DNA of 64,000 bases from Trileptium ribeirensis (taxonomy: Eukaryota > Nematoda > Enoplea > Enoplida > Thoracostomopsidae): NCBI GenBank assembly GCA_030248225.1, contig JASANE010009921.1, forward strand, positions 1 to 64,000, read 5' to 3'. Position numbers and translations under genes: made by a program. This document shows, one piece after another, positions 12,871 through 24,300 of this stretch. The notes beneath the pieces were generated by a model. That model was not told where the DNA came from, did no database searches, and saw only the letters and a list, made by a program, of their open reading frames with translations. Numbering within the stretch: position 1 is the stretch's first letter; each line of letters starts with the position of its first letter.

Positions 12871-14579
12871 AATTACGCACATTATACACAGGTGAATGGC
12901 GTATCTATGTACTCTTTTTGTGCTTATGTACATCTATGGCCGATGTACTTTTTTCGGCATGGTACTGTATGCTATGAATGGGACATTTGCAATGTCCATA
13001 ACCACATATGATTTTGTAATATGTAATCTAATTTCTCTTACCTGTCGTTATAAAGGTTTACGTGGTTAATACAGAAAACCATGAATTGACTTTATTTGAG
13101 CGTAAACCGTCGTACATTTTTCAGAATGGTGTTGCCGTAGAACTTGCTAGTTAATGGTTAAATGTCGTTGCTGCGCTATATCTGTTCCAACGCTAGGGAA
13201 ACCAACTCGAGCATCCATGTTGATATTGGCGAGGCATTGTGGATCTGTCATGGTGTTATGGGCCTGATTAAACTGCGACCACCGGACCTTTCTGGGTTTG
13301 TGCACCGCGAACTTGTTTCGCATTTGTCGGGTGGGAGTCATGTTCCCCAACTTTACGTTCGATCGTGTGTTTCCATGTAGACTAATAAATATTGCATAAT
13401 ACAAAGCGGGAATCGTCCTTCCGTCTTTGGTATCGAAAACGACAACAATAACATTGCGTCGACAACAGCAGAATAACAATAATAGTTTGCAACTATTTGT
13501 CGCACTGGCCCTGGAATATGAACTGCACGGCGTCATAGCTCCAGTAAGTTTAGCAGATATTTTATAAAATTTGCAGCATATTTCCTAAACTTTGTTCGGA
13601 GCCAAAATGCTGTATATTCTTGTCCCAAAATGTTCAGAGCCAAGTTAACAAATAGTTGAAAACTGTTATAGTTACAATATTTGGCTTGATATTTCCTTTC
13701 GAAATGTATAATTTGTAGTCTCAATGTGTTTACCGATATTTGACTCAACTTTTAACAAGGATGCAGAAATTTTATATATTTCGTCACAATTTGTAAAACT
13801 TTGGAAACGGGAATGCTTAAACTTGTTGAACATAATTTGAGCGTGTTCAATATGTAATTGAAAATTAAGAAAATGCTGTTGTGCTAGTCACGCTGTCGTT
13901 TAAAGCTTAATAGCATCCAAAATTTAAAATTTGGTTAATAATTATAGGCTGACCTAAAAGCGTTACCATGTATGAGTTTAGAGCAGTGTTTCTTATCAAA
14001 AATCAATTATCTTGACTGAATTGCTATTGTCTGAACTGAAAATTAAAACATTGATGGACGAAAACGTTAACAGATTCAATTCGGCACCGAAACATTGATA
14101 GGAAGTACTGTACAACAATCGTACTATAACTGTGACTGTTCGAAATATTAACTCGAAAATCCCTTAATCTAACAAGCAAGTTACTTTTCGTCCATTATAA
14201 TGAAAAAAGTTCTGGCCAGTTAATGCTTTAGCTAACCAGAATAATTTTCCACTGTTTCATAATACAATTTGATTTCGATACGTTTGTTGGGGGTTTAGTA
14301 GGTTACCAAGGGTTCCAAGGTCCCAAATTCCACAAATTTTAGTTTATAAATTTTAATTTCACAAAATTCTTTATTATATGTGTCCTTATGATCAGTTCAA
14401 TCGTTTAGCAGTCAATGTGATATGTCAAATTTCAAGCTAAGTTGTTATGTATCTCAAATAAAGTTTGTGGCTTCTTAAATCACGTTTGTTTCTGTTTGGC
14501 TTACGTAGCGACATGAGGCAGCCTTAATATTATAATATAATATCTATTGCGAGTATTTCTTGCTCCGCGATATTTTTTG
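12871..14579. other. Intergenic stretch with one unexplained open island
   Basis: Mostly AT-rich with nothing recognisable. The segment 13150-13540 is closer to 50% GC and open on the minus strand for 129 codons (including a Lys/Arg-rich and Gln/Asn-rich part, residues about 60-125). It has no motif I can assign and could be a relic of another repeat. The remainder (13550-14580) holds no gene I can see. Confidence 0.4.
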
Positions 14580-14833
14580 ACGCGCCTTTACTGGGTTCAA
14601 CGACAACGACAACGATCTGTATTTTTCGATGCGTGAAAACCTGAAGATCTGATGGACGTGTAAGGTCGATTGGATTGCCCGTATTGTGTCCTGACGAAGA
14701 ACCCTCCGGATCCGGTGTTTATGTGCTTGTCTAAACTTTCATTGGAACAATATTACCAATTTCGTTTGCGTTTGATTCTTTTCGAAATTACTTTGTCCTA
14801 TCTGTCCTCTATTTCTATCTTTTGTCTACAACT

Positions 14834-15759
14834 ATGCCCCCCAAACCGAAACGCACTAGCCGCTTACCACTTCTGCCAAGCGTGGGCAACTGTCCACCAG
14901 AGGTGGCGGCTTGATCTCTATCCAACCAACGCCTGCACCTGCCGCCAGTAATCGACGACGGCTAACCGCCGCCATCACTCAAGGATCTGTAGTGCAGTCA
15001 ATTACTATTACTGACACTGACCAGTGCAATGAAGAGGAAGAACAAGTCTTTTGTGGACTATGTGCTCTTGCAGAGATTGATGGAGACACTGCACTAGTGC
15101 GTTGCTACAGATTTGAGCTCTGGTTTTGTCTCAGTTGTGCCGAATTATCTGTTGATGAATACAATGTTCTTGTAAACAGGGTCCGGTTGTCCTCCCTGCC
15201 ATTATATTGCAGTGAATGTGAGACTAAGGTCCGTGCTGATGTCTTCAGCGGAATTGTAATTGAGAAGAAATTAGAGGAATTCTCTACCAACTGGGAAACA
15301 CTTTTTTCTAATATGGAAGCCAAATTGGAAACGAAAGCGGATAAATCTGAATTAGACCGTCTGCGTGTAGATATGGATAAGTTAAAAACTTTATCTTCGT
15401 CAAACCACGCCACAGCTATTTCAGAGATGCGGCGAGATATCTCTTTCGTCGGTCAACGCGTAGACATGATAGTCAACGAACCAAACTAATGAATCCATCG
15501 AAGTCGCAATGTTATCATGAGTAACATTGCTGAATGTACACCAGAAGATACAGATGCTGCCCACCGGAAAAATCAGGACAAAAAGAACGTTTCTAGTGTA
15601 TTGAGCACCATCCTGATAGCAGAAGAACCCATTGTAGTGGCCCGACTCGGTAACTTTGCTACGGAAAAATGTCACCCCTGCTTGTACGATTTAATAGTGT
15701 CGATGCCACCAAAAAACTCTCGCAAACAATCATTGGTTAAAAAACGAGACGCGGTGTAA
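14834..15759 (+). pseudogene. CR1-like LINE ORF1 (RNA-binding protein, frameshifted)
   Basis: The likely start is the ATG at 14834 (MPPKPKRTSRLPLLP), whose frame ends near 14912. The next frame continues from about 14911 to 15489. That part carries a degenerate PHD-type finger (FCGLCALAE..LVRC..WFCLSCAELS..LYCSEC, residues about 47-104) followed by a heptad-rich coiled coil (about 115-170). After a stop at 15487-15489 the frame 15517-15759 has a segment near VVARLGNF that fits the RRM-like part of CR1 ORF1 proteins. Such proteins bind LINE RNA and form trimers. The finger lacks one expected ligand, and at least two breaks make it non-functional. Confidence 0.65.
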
Positions 15760-15929
15760 TGTTTTTGTGCATCCAGACCAAACAATCCTAGAACGACAAC
15801 GATACCAGAGAAAAGTAGCGCTGCTGAGCCGACTAGTGATACAACTAGTGGCCAGATGGATGCCTGACTAGCCTAAGATAATGACAATTCAATTGTTGAC
15901 TCAAAACAGCGCAGTGGTATTGACAGTAT

Positions 15930-18670
15930 TGCCGGGTTTTTATATAATTGTCAAGGTATAGTATCCAAACAAACTGACTGGTTATCCTTCATTAACTCTG
16001 TTAATCTTGGCGTTGTGTGTATGTGTGAGACGTGGTTGATGCCCTCCGTTGATGATGAATCGTTTTGCCCTGACGGCTATTCCTTATTTCGGTGTGATCG
16101 CGCTGACGTGTTTCCAACGGTCGCTCGTGGTGGGTGCCCTATTCTGATAGCGACCCGTTTGCACCCGAAACGTGTTATAACAAACGCTGCTGGTGCCGAA
16201 TTTTGTTTTGTTTGACTTGCTGGTCGTGGCCGCCCGCTCATTGTTGGGTGTGTTTATAGACCATCTAATTCCAACTATATCAGTACATTTGACATTCCTG
16301 AATTAGTAGTTTTTGAAAAAATATGTGCAGCGATATACGAAGTACAAGCTGTCAAATGTGACCTACTCATTTGTGGTGATTTCAATTTTCCTGATATCAA
16401 GTGGCCCAGACCTGACCCTAGAAACTTACTTGAAACAACTTTCATTAGTTGTATGAAGGAATGCTTGCTAGAACAACATGTGACCTTTTCAACAAGGCAC
16501 CGCAATGTACTTGATTTAGTTTTCTCGAATTGTCGAGAACGTATATTGGATGTAACTCCCTACCCCGCATTCAGTCGAACAGATCGTGACACTGGTATCA
16601 ACATTCTTTTCGAGTGGTCGACCACTCATGCCTCACCACCAGCTCCTCGGGTCAACCGCGATTATGCACACGCCGAAGGGCTCAACATGCTACGGGTCTT
16701 CGCCAACACCGACTGGTCAACGTTGTTTGTTGGCTTAGGCGTCATCGAAGTATACGATGTATTCATGCGCAACTTTACCTCGGCAGTTAGTTCCCTTATT
16801 TCCTGACTCAAAGCGCTGCCGAAAAACATTGCCATAAGACCGCGACTCTAAAGTAAAAAAAGGCACAACGTCACAATCACGTTTATTTACTCGATATCGC
16901 CAAATCAATCTATCTGTCGATCATGTACTCTACCAACAAGCAGCTAACAAGCTTTCAGTCGTGGTCCGAACTGCCCGTTCACAATACGAGTTACAGTTAG
17001 CAAAAGGCACAAAAACACAACGCGGCGTGAATCCATTCTACCAGTATGCAAAACGTTTCGTTCGCCCTGTTCACACAATAAGTCGTATTCGGGATGGTGA
17101 TGGTGAGATTTTGACAGATCCCGAAGCCATCTCCAGCCACATCAATGAACATTTTGCCCAGTCGTTCAAAGAAGAACCATCGATTGATGTGCCCATCCCT
17201 GACGTTTGGATCCCCCAATCGATCACTGATGTAGAGTTTACAGTAACTGACGTCAAAGATCAACTGCTACTTATCCAACCTTGGAAAGCCCGTAGTCCTG
17301 ACAACGTGCATGGTGTTGTCCTGAACCGCTGTGCACACCTGTTAGCTTTCTCTTTGTTCATCCTATACAGAAGGTTCCTTGATTCTGGTTGTTTGCCACA
17401 AGACTGGATGGACGCAAATACAACACCTATCTCGAAGGTCACCAATACGACTTCGTGTGACCAACTCAGACCAATATCACTTACATCAATGGTCGCCAAA
17501 CTTCTGGAATAGTGTAATGACTTTCCTAAAACGAACAATATTATAACTGATAACCAACATGGTGGTCTTTCTGGTCGTTCAGTAGTAACAAACGTCTTGT
17601 CGTGTCTGGACGACTGGACTAAGTACTTTAACTCTAGATCTGATACGGGCACTGATGTCATTTATTTGGACTTTCGTAAAGCGTTTGATTCAGTACCATT
17701 TCAACGACTTCTGATCAAGATGGAATTCTATGGCATAAGGCGTAAACTCCTACGGTGGTTTTGTACTTTTTTGACACATCGGCTTCAGCGCGTCATCCTA
17801 AATGGTGTAGAAACAGGGTGGCAGCCGGTTCGCAGTGGTATCCCCCAGGGAACCATCAGCGGTCCCAGTTGCTTCATCTTCTTCGTCAATGATATCTGTA
17901 ACGATCTGATATCAAACGTAACTCTCTTTATTGAATTTAAACTCTACCGTATGATTGAAAGTCAGTTCGACTGTGCTGTCTTACCAACTGATCTTGATAC
18001 TGTCGCTGCATGGTGTCGCCGCTGGTTGCTGGATCTAAAACCATCCAAACGCATGCTGCTTCGCATATGCTAACAAAGCCGTTTTCCTGTGCACTATACC
18101 CTCCTTGGTGGAAACATCCAGCAAGTTGACAATGTCAGCGACTTAGGCGTCACTATCTCAGATGACCTCCGCTTTAACAGACACAATGATATTATTGAAT
18201 CAGCATCCAATCGACGTATTGGTTTGATGCGCCGTTCGCTTGCGTCTCGCGACCCATCTGTGGTCGCGCCGCTATTCAAAGGAATCGTCTGTCCGTTGCT
18301 TGAATTTGCTGCCGTAATTTGGTCGCCTCAGTACAACACTGACATTGAACGCCTCGAAAGAATTCAACGCTGTTGCCTCCAGTTATCTCCTGCACTCAAT
18401 CCTGACTCGATTACTGCTCTCCAGTGTCGGCGAGAAACCATCGATATGGTCAATTCATACATGATCCTCCATAATCATACTATTCTCGTTCCTGATCATT
18501 ATTTCTCCTCCCCTAATCTATCGCTACGTGTGGGCACTAATGTACGAAAACATTTCTTCACTTGTCGGATCATTCAACCATGGAATCAACTCGATAATGA
18601 CACTATCCTCTCTGATAATCTGGGCAAGTTCAAACACAGATTGAGAGAGGTGCGTCCCCTGCCAAACTAG
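15930..18670 (+). pseudogene. CR1-like LINE ORF2 (APE endonuclease and reverse transcriptase, broken)
   Basis: The endonuclease shows LGVVCMCETWL (about 16010), VGCVYRPSNSN (about 16245) and LLICGDFNFPDIKW (about 16365-16405), with an in-frame stop at about 16213. A frameshifted linker follows (16810-16960). Then come a pre-RT region with PWKARSPDNVHG (about 17280), DQLRPISLTSMVAKLLE (about 17460-17510), motif A as VIYLDFRKAFDSVPF (about 17660-17700), motif B as RSGIPQGTISGP (about 17830-17865) and motif C at 17927-17938. Motif C should read FADD but is F-I-E-F, so both catalytic Asp are lost. The last open part (18089-18670) is the C-terminal domain (DLGVTISDDLRF, WSPQYN, IIQPWNQLD). No active enzyme can result. 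Confidence 0.8.
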
Positions 18671-18780
18671 GCAAGCACCTCTAAACCTTCTGAAGATATG
18701 AAGGTATACCAAAACCATATCGTAAAATTTTAAAATTTATACAATTTTATTATTTTACATCATTTATATATTTTTGTACG

Positions 18781-19339
18781 TTTTCTTTATTAGCTAAAAC
18801 GGGTTTAAGATCTTTGTTTTTAGTTTGTTTCTAGTTTGAAAGTTGGATCGGAGAGAACCGTCGTATACAAATGCTTATATCTAACTGTTTTAGTTGTTAC
18901 CTTGCTTTTTGTTTTAACTATTGATGTAATGGCTTAGCTATCGATTTCGGATGCGCTACGTAGAGTTATAGTTATTTGGCTACAGTAATAGAGTGATGCC
19001 GTTGGTTGTGTATTGTCATCGCGACTTTATGGCGCTTAGTTCAAAGATTATTTGTTGATTGGAACGTTTAACGCAGAATAATTACGTTCTTAGTATATCT
19101 GGAGTGGCTTATTTTGCGATCTCATTGGATTGCTTGGTCATTAAAGAATAAACAACGCAGCGCTAGAACTTCACAATTAAGTATCTCAATTTAAATTATT
19201 AATTTTAGTCATACTACCTCCCGAATAAATATCAGAGGAACCTTAGTGGTTACACAATTATACTAAGAGCGATAGCATACTAATAGATAATAATTAGTAA
19301 TATTTGACAAGGTCGGGCCAGTATCCAGTGAGTATTCAT
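18781..19339. other. Stretch between the CR1-like LINE and the SINE head
   Basis: AT-rich, no coding potential. It may include the distal 3' UTR of the LINE; ATTAAAGAATAAACAAC at about 19140 could be a polyadenylation region. No firm boundary is visible. Confidence 0.35.
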
Positions 19340-19620
19340 GGGCGAGCAGCAGGTGGGTTCAGTGGTTAGTAATGCGACTTGTTGGGTCGGCAGCCAGCCG
19401 GGTTCGATTCAACACGGAGTCCTAGTCTTGAGTAGACCGGGCCAGTAAGGGGTGTGGAATCGGATCACCGCCTCGAGCTACCTTTTATCCCAAAACCGGC
19501 CTGTTGGCCAGCCAGCCGGGGGCATGCAAACTGAGCAAAATTCTAAATGAATAGTAGTCGACCGCTACTACGCAGTTTTAATTAACGTAATCTGCCAGCC
19601 AGCCGGGGGAATTGCTGTAT
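19340..19620 (+). mobile_element. tRNA-derived SINE-like element
   Basis: The head has pol III promoter boxes: an A box TGGGTTCAGTGG (19354-19365) and a B box GGTTCGATTCA (19401-19411), about 47 bp apart, as in a tRNA gene. The fold is not that of an intact tRNA. Downstream the motif CCAGCCAGCCGGG recurs at about 19507 and 19595, and as a diverged form at 19747, echoing the copy inside the head at 19391. The 3' end is not defined. It could be a single tRNA pseudogene rather than a SINE; finding further copies would decide. Confidence 0.55.
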
Positions 19621-21099
19621 CAATTCAAAAGACCTATATTAAAGTAATAGCTAATGTAAAAGTAATCCGCTATAGCTCCAATCTTAAGCAATAACTAAGG
19701 ACTTTTATTGGCATAAATCTAAAAATGCTTAGTTACTCGTACAGCTGCCAGTCAGCCGGAAGTAGTTGTGCCAACCTCACAAGAGGAGTAATAAGATAGT
19801 ACATAACCTATCCTTAAAGCCAATAGTTTAGGAAGGAACCAGTTAATTAGTAAAGTGTGGCAAAATCTGTGCTAAAATCGAAAGAGCTTGTACTGTACAA
19901 GAGTTACCGTTGGAGCATTAGTGTGATCGGAATAGTACGGGTACTAAAGAATAGTACCGCGAGCTCAAATTATATGTACCTAACCTTGCGTACTTTAATA
20001 TTTTATCTTGCTTTATAATAAACATTCTTACTATATACGTGTTTGGTGCCTAACTACCGAAAGCAAGAGCGACGAGCTGCACCGCGCCGTAACTCAAAAG
20101 ATAGGGCACGAGTAATGATCACGAAAAGCAAGAACGAGCGCCATTCGTACATCCCCACCGGCATTCTACTGGCCACACCTCGGACCACTCAATCTTCGGT
20201 GACTAATCCCGCCCCCTTTTTACACCCGATAGCCGTCATAATAAAAATAACGCACCAATTCTACCCCCATCATTTTATCACAAACTAACAATATTTGTCG
20301 AATATAGTAGTTTAATAGCTGTTACAAAGTTAGGTATAGTTGGTTGGACTGCCATGCCTGAGTTCGAATGCCACAATAATGGCTTCTAAGTTTTCATCGG
20401 ATGATTTGAAATCCTTTTGTCTCCAAATTCCTACCGCTAGACCTAAAAGACAAATATATAATTTGGATATCGTATGGGAACGTTCATTCTTCTGACCTCA
20501 TCAATAAATATATACGTGGTCGCAGTTGGATATCAATATATTTATGAATTCCGATAGTGATTATTCTTTAATAAAGTGTGAAATAATTACATTTGGAAAT
20601 TTTTTAAATTTTCAGTTTCTCAGGGCAGGGTCAGTATTGCCTTTCCCTGGACATCTTTTTAAGAAAATCCACCCTGGTTGTTTGGCCAGAGTAGCAAAAG
20701 CAATCAAATAAATTACGCACAAAATTTCAGTTATTGATAATTATTACTCCAAAGTATGTAAATTTCCGTGGCGCAAACTGATATTTTAAAACTAAAGTTT
20801 TTTCCGGTATGCTAGGCAACCATTTGAAGGTTTTTAGAGAAGTCTCTGAAAAGATGAAAATAGAAATTTTGACACTTTTCCAATCGAAAGGTTTTGGTTG
20901 GTCTAACATCTCATTTCTTTTATTACATGTACGGTGTACCCTATATGGATTTCATAGCGATTTCGCATACAAAAATCTATTTTTCATGTATTACTATCGT
21001 GATAAACGATTCCTCTTAATTCTTAGAAGATCTGTAAGCACCGTTCTTTGTATTTGCTTATATACTTTTAGTTGTATTAAACTATTAAAGTGATTCTTA
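19621..21099. other. Non-coding stretch upstream of the PARP4-like gene
   Basis: No recognised gene. 20043-20290 is an open frame rich in Arg and Pro with no motif. Near 20350 there is a weak B-box-like AGTTCGAATGC without a convincing A box. If the ATG at 21100 is the true start, the promoter and 5' UTR of the PARP4-like gene lie here, but I see no TATA-type element that I would defend. Confidence 0.35.
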
Positions 21100-21321
21100 A
21101 TGGTTGTTAATAGTATCGATAATGTGAACGTTGTTGTTTGTCATAACTTTGTCGCGAACCGCAATGACGCTAAGAGCGGTGTGTACAAAGCGTCGCAGTT
21201 ATTTGAGTCGCTTGTTTTCTACATCGAATTTCCGCCTTCGCTGCGGTATAAAGAGAAGCAACACTTTGTTAAAACTGTAACTGCACACGGTGGAACGATA
21301 TCGTTTGTTCTTAATGGTCGG
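21100..21321 (+). CDS. PARP4-like: PARP4-like exon 1 (first half of BRCT)
   Basis: 74 codons, ending GGT CGG before the donor GTACGT (21322). An upstream in-frame TGA at 21091 supports the ATG at 21100. Residues about 36-74 hold the first BRCT strand and helix and the conserved Gly-Gly turn (AHGGTISFVLN). Codon use and composition are clearly less AT-rich than the surrounding introns. The first 30 residues resemble nothing I know. Confidence 0.7.
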
Positions 21322-24300
21322 GTACGTTACATATTTGTCATAGTTTATTTTTTGTGTTTGTACAACACTAAATTACCTGATTGATTGAATGTATGCTTTA
21401 TTTATAACGTTATATAACTTTTTAACTTTATGTCATGTTTTATTTTTGTGTTTGCAGAGCTTTATGTTATGTTTATACAAGGGTAAGCAATGAATGAATG
21501 GTTGCTAGTCAGTTATGAAACAAAGCTAGTCAATTGTAATAGCTATGTCGCGTATTGTCGCATATGTTTCAGCAAGCGACGATTCTGATTTTGCTATAGA
21601 TGACATTAGAATTATTATTGTGATTTATTTTTGGCCTTGTAAGCATATTCGCAAAAAATACTTGAGCATGCGTATTGTGCTTAAGTGTCATTCAACAATG
21701 AAAATACTAGTGCGCCGCCATGTTGTAGTTTGTATTTGTGTACGCAAAACTAAAATATAAAATATATTTGACGACTCACATTATCCAAGAATTGGGAAGA
21801 AAGAAAGATACATGTACATATATATGAGTGACCAGATCCATTCGTCAGCTAAAATTTTGAAACTGTATATAATGGCGTAAAGAGCAATACGACCGAAGAA
21901 TACCAGTGTTACTACATGATTGGTACGAGCGAAGAATACCAGTGTTACTACATGATTGGTTTAAGCTTAAAAATAGCACATCCATGCATAAGATAATATT
22001 ATTGATAGCACTGTTGAGTTAATAATAGATTTTTAGATTACGTATTATACGAATACGTTTGAATTTGAAACGCAAATATATACCAAAAAACTATTGAAAC
22101 GATCTAGCCTGGTCTTTAAACAGGTTCAAAATAGCTAGGGGCTTTCTGTGGCGCTCCAGATTCAACCTGGGTGAACTTTCCTTTAGGTCAAGCGGTGTCC
22201 TACTGTTGCATTATCGTGTTTCCTGTTGTTTTTGTTGCATATTTATATAGTGAAATCGTGCATTTCAGCGAGCTGTACTTCGTTTCATTTAGGAATATAT
22301 TATGAATAATCGTAATAAAAGCAGTAATAACAAGTTTTGTTAAAACCGATTTTAGGACAGCTGTTTTTGATGTAGTGTCCAAATACCGACACGTGCCATT
22401 GGGCGGCCTGAGGAAGTCAAAATTTACCTAGGATATGACCTGGGCGAAACCTGAAATCTAAACACAGCTCGATCATTCTGTGGCTTATTCCCCTCTGCGG
22501 GGATACTAGCAAGCCTAGTGTACAGTGTTACCTTGTACGTTTATTCAGTTCCTGCTGTGATAATGCCTATATCAGGGTTAAATATTTAGCCATTTACATC
22601 TTCAATACAATTTGCTACATGTCTAGCTCATACCTTGAAGTTGCAATAGTGATATACGCCAAGTACGATGGTATTTCAGTCGGAGACATGTTACTGTATC
22701 ATATCATAAACAGGGCTATGAGTGGTTTCAATGTCAGACCATTATCACACAAGACACTTTAAATACCACACAAAAACACCAGTCAAGTTAATATGTATTT
22801 CAACCTAGGAATATTTCTTAGCGACCATGTTCGCGTTGTTTTCACTCGCTTGCGAGACACTTGTATACTTGGCTACTCAAATCTATATTGTCTCAGTAAG
22901 CAGCTTTATATACTTTACCATTTAATGCATGACCTACATGAAGTGTTTCTAACGTTTAGAAAATGTAAATTTTTTAACAGTTTGTCAGTTGCTAGAAGAC
23001 TACTGTCATAAGCTGTTCGAGAAGTAAAAACTTTTTCCGTTTGTTGGATGTGCACGGCATTTTGGATTGTTGCGTTCATGTTCGCAACATGGAGTCCGAG
23101 TGCCTGTAGTTATTCAACCATGTGTTTGGTCATGACAGTTGGTGAGGTAAGTCTCAAGAACCGCTACGAGTGAATAAAGTTTAGCGTGAAGCTTGCTGAG
23201 AGCTATTACTCGAATTTTATGTGCTGAAAAGTATTCTGTTCAAGCTCGATTTAAAATCTGGTTCATGTTAACGTCAGCTTGTATTTAAGCGAAAACTCAT
23301 ATTCCGGTTCACATATAGCAGTCCAAGTGTGTTTTCGACTAAAAACATTCTGCTTTTCAAGAAGCAAAGGAACTGTGTTTACAAAATGGCTCCCGCAAGT
23401 ACGCATGTTTATGCTTTGTTGTATATCAACTAAATTTTTTACTGATTTTAGTGTTCCTATCACGTCGTCTTTGATGATGCGCCGACCGGTTCGATAGCTG
23501 ATGGCCAAGCAAAGCGTTATAAGTCAGCATCGTCACGAATGGATCGTTCGGCAAAACTTGGCATTCAGGTTATTCGGGCACAATTTGTGCTGGATTCCGT
23601 CGCAGCCGGATATCTGTTACCGACAAATGACTACCTTTGCGGTTGTGCGGTTGAAGAGTTTCGGGCTGGAAAGATAGCACAAGGTGAGATCCGCAAATTA
23701 CAAATGTTAAATGAAGACTGATAGTTTGCGCATAGGATATTTTGGTTTATTGTAGATATATTACTTGCCTTATTTGTGCAGTCAAAACCTTTCGTAAATG
23801 TAATGTAAAACAAGGTTTTAGGAACTTTAGGTTTTGGTTCAGATTTCTTGTGGGGCTTAACTCTAGCTGCCACCTTTTTTTACTTGCAACGATCTGTGTT
23901 TACCAAAATGTGAGCAGAACGAAAATTATGTATATAATATATATCAGGGAGTAACGGCGAAAATGGTGTTCCGGTTGCGGTTCCGGCAAAAGGCAAAAAC
24001 CATACCGGAACCGGAATTCCGGTTTAAAAATTTTGTTTAAAATTTTCCACGTTTTTTGCTTCATCCTTTAATCCAAACATATGTAATATATATTATACAA
24101 TGATCAAGCTCCAATACAACCAAGCAAAAGAAAAGATTAACTAACGAATTTGCCGTGTGAAACGTAAGTAAGGCACATAATTTGAGCAGGAATTTTTCAT
24201 AATAACCTGCAGGATTTTGTTAAATCAAAGCCAGGTCGATGCTTGTAGCAGCTATTTTACACATCCAGAAGTCTGTGGGATACGTTTTCATTAAACCGGT

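Larger units (their letters stand above)
14580..18780 (+). mobile_element. CR1-like LINE, nearly full length, inactivated
   Basis: Order on the plus strand: a 5' UTR from about 14580; ORF1 (14834-15759) with a PHD-like finger and coiled coil; ORF2 (about 15930-18670) with an APE-type endonuclease, reverse transcriptase and the CR1-type C-terminal domain; then an AT-rich 3' UTR. The gene order and the C-terminal block around WSPQYNTDIERLERIQRCC fit the CR1/L2 group. Both ORFs contain frameshifts and stops, and the RT active site is mutated. The exact 3' end is not defined; 18780 is an estimate. Confidence 0.8.

Noticed and set aside
20320..20400. tRNA-like SINE head
   Set aside because: The B-box-like AGTTCGAATGC is imperfect and no A box fits.
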